This document shows, piece by piece, positions 49,261 through 60,802 of a stretch of 64,000 nt of DNA (within the stretch, counting starts at the first letter, position 1; each line of letters begins with the position of its first letter). The position numbers and the translations under genes are program-made. The stretch is from Tanytarsus gracilentus. Lineage: Eukaryota; Arthropoda; Insecta; Diptera; Chironomidae. The notes beneath the pieces were generated by a model. That model worked only from the letters and a program-made list of their open reading frames with translations. It did no database searches and was not told where the DNA came from. The stretch lies in contig JAXRKN010000037.1 of assembly GCA_038502055.1 (NCBI GenBank), positions 4,607,501-4,671,500 on the forward strand, written 5' to 3'.

Positions 49261-49566
49261 TTTGAAGGAATTTATTTTTCCGATAAAATTCCTAAAGATT
49301 TCCATAAGAAATTTGGTGGAAAAGAAATGGAAAAAATTTCCTATACTTTTCCAATGGAATTCCAAAATTTTCCTTAAAAAATCCAATGGAATTTTGAAGG
49401 ATTTTTTTTCCATCAAATTCCGTCAAATTTCCGGTAAAGTGGTCGCAGAAATTCCATTGAAATTCCGTCAAGTTCCATTAAATTCCTTCAAATTTCCGTC
49501 AAGTTATTTTTTTCCATGCAAGTTCCATCAAAATTCCTTTATTTTTCCTTTTCTGTGCCACAAGGG

Positions 49567-52500
49567 TGGTCGCTGTAAGGTGACAAATTTTTTTAAAATC
49601 AAAATCTTTTTTTTTCAAACATGTTTAAAAATCGATTTTATAAAATTATTTGTGTTTTAAGGAAATGTTGACTATAAATTACGTCAAAAGCGTGCCCTCC
49701 GCCAAATATTTGCATTACGTGTGTCCAAAATTTTACGTTTGAAATAGACCTTTTTTTCTATCATGCTGTGGTGAATGAAAAGACCTCAACGCGATCATTT
49801 ATTATTATTAAGTTTTTTCACGTCCATTCATAAAAAAAACCAATGTACCAATTATAAAGTTTTGTTCTTTTTCATTTACTTCGGCGGTACTCTGATCTGG
49901 TAAAGTTGAAAAATCTATTTTTGCTGCCTTTATTTTGGTCATTTCTGGTCCATGACTTTGTGTTTGTCTTTAATCATTATTTATAAAAGATTTTTTTTTT
50001 ATTATAAGCACTGCTGCCAACATGGTCTGTAATTTAATGAGCTGTAGCTACCAACCGGCCGTCTCGACTAGTTTTGAGCAAGAAAATTAAATGAGTGAAT
50101 TTTTTTTACAAATGGCCAATTTATGATCGTGAGTTTGTTGCTATCGACATCACACGCGTTTAACAGATTTTTACATTTGTCCACAGCACCGGAAGCAGAT
50201 TTTTCGAGTTTTTTTTCTCATTTACTTTCCTGTTTTGGAAAAAGTTCACTGATAAAGTTGCGCACCAAAAAATACCGGTAATCTTTAACGATGGAGCTTC
50301 CCCCCATGAAAAGGTTGTGATTATAATAATTTTGTCGCATTTACTGTGTTCACGGTTCTTGACTTTAACCAAAAAAATTTTCACTTGACAAAAAATATTT
50401 TTTTGTTTTTTGCATCGTCGAAGATGACAAAAAGTACAGTTAATAATGATTTTATTGACGCTGAGTGATTTTAATATTTTTTTTTGATTTCATAAATTTC
50501 GAGATTGATTTAAATTTTTTAACCTCCAAAAAAATTGCCAATAAAAATTAATTAGTTAAACTTAAAGAACTCAAATATTATTTTAGCATTAAATCTTTCA
50601 GCTTCAATCTAAGTGACCTTGAAGGGAATCTAAAGCATTTAAATGATTCTGAAATTTATAATTTTCCATCTGGCTGATCTCATCAATTACTGCTGCTTAA
50701 AGAGGGCAAAACAAAAATTCACCAGTAGACTCTTAATAATGAGAGTCAAAATTAGAACAGAAAAAACCTTTCAAAAAAATATATTTTTTAAGAAGCCATC
50801 ATTACATTTCATGTTTGGTGTTCACTTCTTGTCTTGACGCATGAGCTCATGAAATAAAAGAAAAATTTGTACACACACATCTAGTGAGTTTGCTTGAGGC
50901 AACAAAACCACAACATTTTTTACTCTGCAGCCCAAAAACTCTTCTCATTTCAATTTGAAGTAAAAAAAAGTCTGACATCGATCTCATGATGGTTTTATGC
51001 GTACGAAGAAGACGTTTCGTGTTCTCATTTTTTTGAAGGGCTTGTCGATTTTTTCTTTGTGGTCATTTCCAGAGCAAAAAAATGTTTTATTTCATTCCGC
51101 TTTGAGCCACCAAAAAATTCTCTTTCTCTTACTCCTTTCCTGCCCCCAAAAAAAAGTAGAAAAAAAACCTTTTCCGCTGATCGCGTGTTAATGTTGTCTA
51201 GCATTCTTTTTTTTGGAGGCTTTTTCCTGAGGCAATCAATTTTGATTTTTTTTATTTATTTCACATTTAGAGGAATCACGAAAATAATAATTTTATTTTC
51301 CTTTTATATAATGCGAAGAGTTTTCGCTCTGTTTCTAATCCATGCAGAGCATTGCAATATGCCTTAAGGAAAAATTTTGTTCTTCACAAAATTACTTTGA
51401 CCTTATCCCTTTTTGTCGTTTCTTAAATTTAAAAAAAGATATCTCGGTAAAAAAGGCGACACAATTTCCAGTTCAACCCTAATTAAAGTTCACCTTGCAT
51501 CGCTCAAAAAGTACGCCTGCAAGGATGAGCATGGCTGCGAGTAAAACGTGACAACAACATTCGCAACATCCGTGAACAAGCTGTCGAGAGTAAAGAGAAT
51601 AAAAAGCCCATAAATTAATCAATTTTTTCAGAATGAAATTTTTATTGATAATAAATCAAAAATGGAGAAAATGATTCAATAAATTGTCGATTAAATCGCT
51701 GACACTTCGACGCTTACTAATAATGTCATTTATAACACTAGCCATACAATTTGTGATTTAAAAAAGACCCTTTCGTAATAATGTAGTTATTAAATTGTTT
51801 TTCGTATTATTAATCCCTAAAGGGGCCATTGCACACACACACACACATTCTCACACGGTGATGAGCAAGTCTCATGAATTTTAGAAGAAAAAAATCAACT
51901 TCAATTTAATTATAATTTTAGCTTTTCAAATAGACACTCATGGAACATACATCTAGCATTAAGTTTAAAATATAAATCATCCTCACACCATCTAGTCATG
52001 AACACACATACCGCACGTTTATCGGCAGCAGTTTGACAGCAAATTATATGGCTGGAGGATAACAAAGAAATGACAAAATTATCATATTAGACTCTTTCCA
52101 GCTTTAAAGTCTACAATTAAAGGACAATATCGATTTTTTTCTATACTTTTCGGATGATGCCATGAATATACGTTTCCTACTCTGCTATTTTCTATTTGAA
52201 GATGAAGCCAATTACCATTCATTAAAATTCCTTAACTCTCCGCATGCAATGCTTTTGATTCTTTCACACACTCATGATGATGAAAAATTATGTCTCGCTT
52301 TATAAGAGAATTTCAGTTCATCAGCCACTGTGTGTGCAAGTGAATGCTTTAATTTGATATTTCTCGGTTTGCATAAAACTTTTCATCGCTTCAACACTTT
52401 AAATTTATTGGAAGCGATTTGTTAGGCATTCAACAGGAAAAAGATCAAAGATTCATTAACCATTAATGAAATTTATTTTTTTCTTCTTTTTTATATATGT

Positions 52501-55500
52501 GCGGCACTCTCCACTGGCTCAGCGGGTGTTGAAAGATTGTGAATATTAATGCCTCATATCCTCACTCATGGGATCCTCTGTTTACCTGTTGTTTCTTCAA
52601 GAGTTGATTTTTTACGGTTCAATAAAGCAAAAAATGGAATTAACAAAAGAGAAAAAAATTATCAACATCTACCTAATAAAAATAATATATTAATACAAAT
52701 AAATTATTATATAAAATTTTTCGATCTTCACGGTGTGGTCGAATGTGGATTTTTTGCCTCCTTTTTTATTGTCTTGTTCTTTTTCTTAACCGCGCCTCGT
52801 AAAATAAATAAAATATCTATCAAAAGTTAAAGCGTGGTTTTTATTTTGTAGGATCAAAAAATAGATTTTACGGTCCTGAAGGATACCGTGAAAAATTTAT
52901 TTATGATCGTTTTACGACTGTTAAAATACTTTCTTTCTCACATCGTTAAAAAAAGGTTTTAAAATTTATCAAAAAAAAATAGTGTTCAACCCTTGCACCG
53001 TTTATTTCTTGTCTGTTCTAGTGACTTAATTTTGCATTTTTTTAATCGAAAGAATTGAAAAAGTGAAGCATGTTTGAAATGCAATTGCAGATAGCAATTA
53101 TTTGTGCAATTCAAGTACAATTATTTTCATACTCATCTCATCTGGGTTTTTACCATTTCAGAACTTCTGTGTTGTAATTTTAGACCAACAATATAATCAT
53201 AGAAGTGAGCAAAAAAAAGAGTTGAACAGCAAACATCGACCATATGGAACTCACGCTGCCAAAAATATTTTTATTTTGCTTTACCTTTTCATCTTGATAA
53301 ATGTTCAAAGTACGTTCGTTCTTAAAAGCACCAAAAAATAATGCGTACACAAAAAATATCTTATTTAGGACATCGAGAAAATTAGCTAAAAGGAAAACTG
53401 TGTGGACATGCAAAAAATAAAATAAAACCACAAAATTGCCTCCGAAAAAATTCACAAAACGGAAAAGAATTTCTCACGAAATGTTAATCAAATTTTCCTT
53501 TTCTAATTCTGCGTCATGCGAATTGCGGTAAAAGTTTAATTTCATTTTTTTTATTCGGGAAGGTAAAATTGTTTTTCATTTATTTTAAGGATGAATGGAA
53601 AAAATTAACTTGTTAATTTTTTTTGCCTTTATGCCAGTAGTTTCCGAAATAAAAAAAAAATATTTTCGTCATGCAACGTCCTTCAAAAAGCAAATTAATG
53701 TCTGCAATGGCTTCGCACATTTTTGGCTTACTCTTCCACCGACTTCACCTCTGACATTGGTAAAATCGCCCTTTTCACTCGCACATTAAATTTTGAAAGT
53801 TCCAAAAAGTGTGTCTACAATTTTCTTTTGTTTTATTTCAACGGATTGCTCGGAAAAATTGCAGCTCGCAGTAAAATTGAAACTCAATAGCTGAGAAAAT
53901 TTTCCCCAAAACTCTTTTCTCACCCCGATTGAATTTTTTATTCCATTAAATTTTCAACCGACGCATGCAAAAGCGCGTCCCTAACCGAATTAACATCAGA
54001 CATGAAATTACGCGGTTTTCTGTGTGTCTTCACGTAAATTGGTGAATTGAATTTATAAAAAAAATGGGTGAGAGAGCAAAAGTAGACGAAATTTAATAAA
54101 CATTCGATAGTTATGCGAGTGCGGTTTTATTCTGTTGCGAGCAATGCTGACACGTACACTTTTTGCCTTTTTGTTATATATTTAAACATTTTTTTAGGGA
54201 ATGAAAAAAAAACAATTGAAGTGCCTCGACTCATGAGAGATATGTACATGAGCAAAAGAATTTCTTTCATCTTTGTGCCGCGCGCACATGAAAAATTTTT
54301 TCATTCTTTTTCAGCCTGCGAAAAGGCTGAAAAATTTAATCACGTAAAGAACTTGTTTTCTCATTTCGCATCAGTTTTTCTCAAGCTTCACAATAAAACT
54401 AAATGAAATAAGTAGAGTAAGTTTTATCACAATATCACCGTCGAGTGTGTGAGGATTCTATCTATTTTTTAAAATTTAATTCAAAACATTTATAACTCAA
54501 TAAATTTTAAAAATCAATTCCTCTTCTTTTATAAAAATCTCTGCTTCTTCTTTTAAATTTTTTCTCGAAACAACAATGACATTTTATGAATTTTTTTTGT
54601 TGCTTTTATTGTTCCGTCCACCTCTGACTGAGAGCGCGAGAGAATATGAGAAACAATGCTCATCAAAATGTCAAAAAAAATTATTTGTGTAATCCTCAAC
54701 CACATCTCGACTCTTAAGTTATTTGTTGGCGTTAGTTTTTTTATTTATTTATATTGTTATGCCATTTTGCCCTCACACATCTTCCTCCTTCAATAGTCAA
54801 GTTGAATTAAAACACACAAATAAAAAAATTAGGAACTGACTATGCTGATTTTTCATCCTCTACTGTCTCATCACTTTCGATGTGCGATGGCATCGGGTAA
54901 ATTTCCGAGCATAAAACATGTCTGATTTTCATATCAACATCGTGCAATTATTTTTACTTTTCTTCTTTCTTCCAACGAAAACGTGCACAGAAATTTTCTC
55001 ATCCTCAAACTAAAAAAAGTTTCCTTATACTTTCAATCCTCTTATTCTTATCATAAAAGGCTTTCATTTTCTATACGTACAACACCGCACGAAATAAAGA
55101 ACTTTTTAATATATGTATGATGAATTCGTGTCTCATCAGCCGCATGACATGAACTTATGTTTCTTCTTCACTCTTTTTTATTTCAGAGTCACTCGATTGT
55201 GTGTGTGGGCGGTGTTTAACAAAATTTTTCCATTTTCATTTTCCTCACTTCACACACGTACATTCAAACATACATAAATGTTAAAAACTTGTTGTTGCGT
55301 GTTATCAGTTGAGCATGTTGACAACGCTAAAAGAAGTGATAACATGCGTGATTTTTTTAAATTGAAAATTTTTAAAATAATTTTCATGTTTTTGACATTA
55401 CGGTTTGTTTAAATGCGATAGTGCAAAAGGGTAAAATATTCATTTGCGATGTTGATAACGAACGCCACTGGATTGTAGAGAGATGTTGGTATATAGCAGC

Positions 55501-55675
55501 ATAAACTTGTATGTGTGAAGCTCCACCCATCAAGATAAATGTAATCCAACCAATCGTGAGCGCTTAACGACCCTCAAAACCAGTTTTGTTTGCATGTATT
55601 TGCCATATCTTTTCATTCTGTGCTTCACATGCTGTTCAAACAATGAGAAAATAAAAAAACGGCAACTAGCAATTT
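49567..55675. other. Gene-free 5' flank of Distal-less
   Basis: No supported gene. AT-rich, with a short CA microsatellite (about 51834-51847). It is probably regulatory DNA of Distal-less by position; no individual enhancer can be named. Confidence 0.5.
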
Positions 55676-55709
55676 TCAGTCTTGGACGCACTTCGCTCTT
55701 GTTTGGTCG
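55676..55709 (+). promoter_or_regulatory. Dll: Distal-less core promoter: initiator plus DPE
   Basis: TCAGTC at 55676-55681 is a perfect initiator (A+1 at 55678). GGTCG at 55705-55709 occupies +28 to +32 exactly and matches the DPE consensus RGWYV; G at +24, favoured in DPE promoters, is also present. No TATA box is seen about 30 nt upstream. A long 5' UTR of about 1.26 kb to the first ATG of the coding frame would follow. Confidence 0.6.
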
Positions 55710-56936
55710 CGCAACGCTGAATTGTTGTGCATTTTTTTGAGAGGCAGAAAAAAATTCCAAAAAATAAATTATAATTTTAAAACTTTTTTAAGACGACGAC
55801 CGAGAAGAGTGCGAGAGAGAGTGAGAGGCAATTTAGAATTTTTATAAAGACGAAAAATAATTTTCTGCGACTGCGGTTTATTTATTGTCGATTACCCGGT
55901 TATATCATAATTATGTGTATAGTTTCGAGATAACAATAAGTGAAAGACATCAAGGTGTCAAAGTACTCTCGGATTATAATTTGTGATAAATCTCTGATAA
56001 AAATTATTATTATTGTGAAGTCACATGTGTGTGTGCATAGAAGGACCAAGGATAAATAAACAATTTTTTTTCGCGCTATTGACAAAAGAAAATTGTTGAC
56101 GATTATACAAAAAAAATCTCGTCACATCATCAAAACAATTACTATAATTTTTGAATGCGAATTGCCAAGTTCCGAAAGAAAATTGTGAAAATTATTTTTA
56201 TTTTTCGGCTGGCGTGAATAAATTTCCAAAGTGCGTTTACGACACACAAAATAATAATTTTGGAGAGAGAAAATTAGTGAATAAAGTTTGTGACGAAATA
56301 TAAAAAAGAGGAGGAAATAAAAAAAGTTTTTTTTTGTTTTTTTCGTGAGACATATGTTGACATCCAATTGAATAATTCATTGAGCTTTGATAACAACGAC
56401 TACCAGTGACCTAAAATAAAATAGAGAAAAAAGATAAAGTCGAAAAGTTCCTAATAAATAAATGACATAAACCACAGATCAAAAAACTTGTTTAATTAAA
56501 TTAAGCAAATTAAATCATTTTACAAGTGATTAAGCAAGACAACGAATAAACAAAAAACAACCACAGAAAAAGTATAAAAAAGGAAGAAAATCAAATAAAA
56601 GAAGAATTAAGAAATTTACCGCCGCTGCCGCCGTCAACGAAGTCGTTGTGTGTTGATGACGGTTCTATAAGCACAGCGTGATATCTTCGTGCGGTTGCTC
56701 AAGTGATTATGCTCTAAAAGAAACAACCAATAAAACACTGAAAAATCTTTTAAATAAAAAAAAAGTTTTGGAACTGAGAAGAAAAGAAGAGATAAAGAAA
56801 ATTTTATTTTGTATTGAGCTGTGAAAAAGCCGTCAATATTCGTTTCGAAAAAGTGGCCTCAACAGGCGCCAACACGTTAAACTTCACGGATTTGGGGAGC
56901 CCGTATGAGGGCCCACCCAGCACACCGCAATCAGGT

Positions 56937-59900
56937 ATGGACGCACCGGATGCTCCACACACACCTAAATATATTGATGGTGGGGCCACAGGCAATGCGC
57001 CCGGTAAATCTGCTTTCGTAGAACTCCAACAACATGGGTAAGCGAAATTTGATAAATTCACCTCCATTTCGACGACAAATTGCTCACAGAAATGACTTCA
57101 ATAAATCATAAAAAAAGGAGTAAGAAGAATGAAGTAATTAATGGCAAACACTACGTGTCACGCTTACTTTGTAGCGATGCAAATTTATCGAATAGTGCAA
57201 CGCGATCACGCTTTAGGCGTTCGAAGCATTTGAAAAATTTTTAACTAGAAAAAATATTTTTTAATTCCATTCCACTATTTTCAACTTTTAATTTTATTTA
57301 ACTGAAATATTTTAGTTCTTTAAAATTCTTAATTTTTTTAAATTATTAACAAAAACTCAAGCTGCACTCTTAAAAGTATCAAAAATATTTCTTTTATATA
57401 TTTTCCAATCCATGAACTCTGAAGAATGTCGCCAAAGGAATAAAAATATTTTTTCTTGCGAACAAAAAGAGTCAAAATATTTTCTAAAAACATTCTTTAG
57501 TCATCGAACAAAAAAAGTGATTAAAAATGCTAAATAAATGCATGCACACAATGTGGACAGTCGTCATGGCATAAAATGTACATCTACAATTGCAAATTTG
57601 CAATTCACATGTGTGTAAAAATAACTTGATCTTGAATTTACACAAAGAAATGAGCGGAGAGTAATAAAATAAATAGGAATTAATTAAATCGCAGCTTGCT
57701 TTGCGATGTTTTCGAACAAAAAGTAGTGTTGCATAATTTAGTAATGAAAAAAAATTAAATGCCATATTGTGCGATATGAGATTAATTCATTAAAATGTTT
57801 AATGTGTGATTTCGAAAGGGAAAACAAAAAATTTAATCAACATCAATCGAAAATTGACTAATTAAATTACAATCAGTGCTCTAAACCGCGCGCAAAGAAC
57901 ACGAGTGATAATTAAATAACTTAAATAGGCTTTTCACACCGAGATGACTAGATTATGGTTAAATATGTATCTATCTCTCATATCGTCTGCCGCGGCACAA
58001 TTAATTTGTCTGTGTGTATGAAATTTCTAATCGGTTCGAGTCTAATGGATTTATAATTGATATCGATATTATTAGTGACCGCGCTGTGATACGACTCTCT
58101 TTACCGTCGGAGTCTAGACTTTACTGAAAATAATTATTTTATTTTGCCAGCGTGTTTAAAAAGTGTAAATTGAGATTTTCAAACTACTCACATGACACCT
58201 CTTCTTCTTCCTCCTTTTTTATGCTACAATCTCTTCTTGCATCATATGCTCAAAAGAAATCATTTCACAATTTCCTGTTACATATTTTATTCTTTCCTTT
58301 CTTTCGCAGTTACGGTGCTATTCGAAGTGGATATGGCCAACATTTTGGTCCACAAGGTGGCCAAGATTCCGGCTTTCCGAGTCCACGTAGTGCATTAGGT
58401 TATCCATTCCCTACAATGCAAAATTCATATTCAAGCTATCATTTAGGCGGCTATGCACCTCCATGTGCGAGTCCACCAAAAGATGGTGAGTGACTTTTAT
58501 TAAATTCAAACATCTTCGAACTAAAACTGAGTGATTGATTGAAGTCTCAATAGTCATCCACGCACATGACACGAGAAAAACAGCTGACTTACGGCATGTA
58601 CTCAAATCGAATGGCCAAAACCCATTTTGACGATGGCGACGATGACATAATTGAGACTCAATTTACAATTTTCGATTATCGATCGCAAAGCTTGTGCTGT
58701 CGAGTTGTGAAAACAACATCGAACGAAAAATGCTTAATTGATAATTAGTTACCCTGCCATTGCATCAACAGTGTGTCTTATAAATAGAAATTGATTCAAA
58801 GTTCAATGTTGGGTTAATTACAGTAATTTTTTTTGGCTAGTAGTTCAGCTTTTTGAGGGCAGTTGCGGTGAAAAGGAGAGCAAAGCAAAGCGCTTAAAGT
58901 TTAATCTAAATTTTCCGCAAATTAACGCCATTTTTCTCATTTAAAGCATTATTTTTGGAGATTTATGATTTTCTCTCTCCCTTTTCCCGCTTTTTGTACG
59001 AGAAGCGATAAATTTTTTTGGCACGAATAAATAATTGTCATATTTTATGGGAGCGATGCATATAAACATGCATGTAGCGGGGCAAAATAAAATACACGAG
59101 TGCTTTTTTAATACATACACGAGAAGCAGCAAACTATCAGTTGGCTCGCAGAGCAGCGAAATAAAAAAATGTATTTTTAGTGCAATTATTATTCACAAAT
59201 CATATCTGGGGCTGTGCATAGCAATAATAAATAAAAAATTCATTGAAAAATATTGCCAAAAAAAGAGAGAGAATGCCGAAAAAAAATTGTTGTCAAAAAA
59301 TATGTTGGAAAATGCAGAGTGGAAAAATGCATATTGACGACTAGAAGGTACAAGCGAAAATTGCAAAAAGTGAACATATTTTTTATTTTATGTATATTAT
59401 TGAAAAAAAAAATGAACAATTGACAGCAAATTTTTCGCGTTATCACTTGTGCATTGCAGAAAGAGAGTTTCGAGTACTTTGAACCTCCACTTCTACAATC
59501 TACCAAATATCATGTCATTGAATGGCATTTTTGGTTTCCTAAAATAATATGCAAATGCTTTCATTTCACTAAAAAAAATTTTCGGCATGTCGAAGACATA
59601 TTCGGTTGTGATGATCTTGATCACAGAGGCCAATACTCCGAAAAATTTCCATCAATAATTTTTTTTTTGAAAGTTTCTATCGATAATTTTTGTTTTTGAT
59701 AGAAAGTCAAATTTCTAGGTGGCTTCATAAAAATCACCACCATTAAACCACCAAATAATGATTAATTTCCTTTTTATTTAAACTAATGAGGTGACGATAG
59801 CAAAACATTAATTAAAAATAAATTTAGCTAAAGTTTTTCTCTTCATTTACAAAATATTGACTTTTGACCACATTTTCATTTTTCTTCGAACACAAAAATT

Positions 59901-60802
59901 TGAATTAATTATTTATCGCTCACTTACACATTTTTCCCTATCGATTCTCGATCATTTATGTGTGCGGAGATTGTAATTTCACGATATGTTTGTTCACTTC
60001 ACTTAATTCACCAAGCAATATCGTTGTGTGAATGCTCAAATATATGAATGGAGGAGAGTTTACGACCAGCATTTGATCGCGAGCTAATGAGCTTTTCACA
60101 GATAGTGTCAATTTCAATCTGACGTGCGGTGCGTGTGAATATGTGAATTAATGATCCGCTTAATTGACATATAAATCTACCGCATAACCTATGATCGCAA
60201 TTTATGCAAATGATTTTAAGAAATGCCTTTCGCTGGAAAAAAGAGTGAATCGCAATGATTATAATTAAGTACGAATATCGAACGGGTTATATAGGGAATA
60301 GGAAACGAAGATAAATGATTATAGTTTTCAAATTATTTATTAGTCGTGGCAAGAGAGCAGCAGCAGCAGTTGGATATACACACATGTCCACTCTCATAAC
60401 ATGTAATTTCAGCCATGCTGTGTATTTTTAGTGTGGACAGAGAAAAAAAAGAAGGAAGAATTAATGTCAATGGTGTGCTGTTGCACTTTGATTGCGGCCC
60501 ACAAAATTAATTTTTTAAACTCGCTTGTGATCGATATTCGAATCATTTCACTCAGACATTTTATTTTCAGTCAGTTGCAATTTAATATTTAAATGACAGA
60601 AAATTTTTATTGCTCGTTCGCAGACAAAATCGAAGACACCGGATTGCGAGTGAATGGCAAAGGCAAAAAGATGCGAAAGCCACGTACGATATACAGTTCA
60701 CTACAGCTCCAGCAACTTAATCGACGATTTCAACGAACACAATATTTGGCGCTGCCGGAGCGGGCGGAACTAGCTGCAAGTTTGGGATTAACGCAAACAC
60801 AG
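56937..60802 (+). CDS. Dll: Distal-less homeodomain transcription factor (5' three coding exons; 3' end outside window)
   Basis: Exons 56937-57037, 58310-58485 and 60624-60802 join in phase to 152 residues and continue beyond 64000. Distal-less/Dlx proteins bind TAAT-type sites and specify distal appendages and sensory structures. The start is MDAPDAPHTPKY, followed by KSAFVELQQH, HFGPQGGQDSGFPSPRS, YAPPCASPPKD and KGKKMRKPRTIYSSLQL. The last exon here encodes the homeodomain through SLGLTQTQ and ends in phase 0. The recognition helix (starting VKIWFQNRR in the family) must be on the next exon. Between exons 2 and 3 the few residues found in Drosophila after PPKD are absent. The ATG at 56937 is the first in frame, but the open frame continues upstream in GC-rich sequence (see findings). 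Confidence 0.97.
57038..58309 (+). other. Dll: Distal-less intron 1
   Basis: GTAAGC donor, TTTCGCAG acceptor, 1272 nt. AT-rich; nothing coding recognised. Confidence 0.85.
58486..60623 (+). other. Dll: Distal-less intron 2
   Basis: GTGAGT donor, GTTCGCAG acceptor, 2138 nt. No coding sequence recognised. A motif-dense block near 59930-60310 is listed separately. Confidence 0.85.
59930..60310 (+). promoter_or_regulatory. Dll: Candidate intronic enhancer of Distal-less
   Basis: Close packing of homeodomain-type ATTA/TAAT cores (for example CTAATGAG, TTAATGATC and CTTAATTGACAT), a perfect octamer ATGCAAAT at 60204-60211, and GC-richer patches than the flanks. In an AT-rich genome such motifs are common by chance, so support is weak without conservation data. 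Confidence 0.25.

Larger units (their letters stand above)
47670..49566. mobile_element. Element with terminal inverted repeats and internal satellite arrays
   Basis: The left end CCCTTGTAGCACAGAAAAGG (47670) is matched on the opposite strand at the right end, which reads CCCTTGTGGCACAGAAAAGG from 49566 inward. Similarity continues about 20 nt into GGAA-rich sequence. Inside are an 18-bp-type imperfect repeat block (about 47840-48190), a GC-rich island (about 48226-48285), a tRNA-like sequence (48375-48442) and an array of about 61-bp units (about 48540-49260). No transposase is seen and no convincing target-site duplication beyond a possible two bases. The long open frames here arise only because the repeat unit length is a multiple of three. 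Confidence 0.7.
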
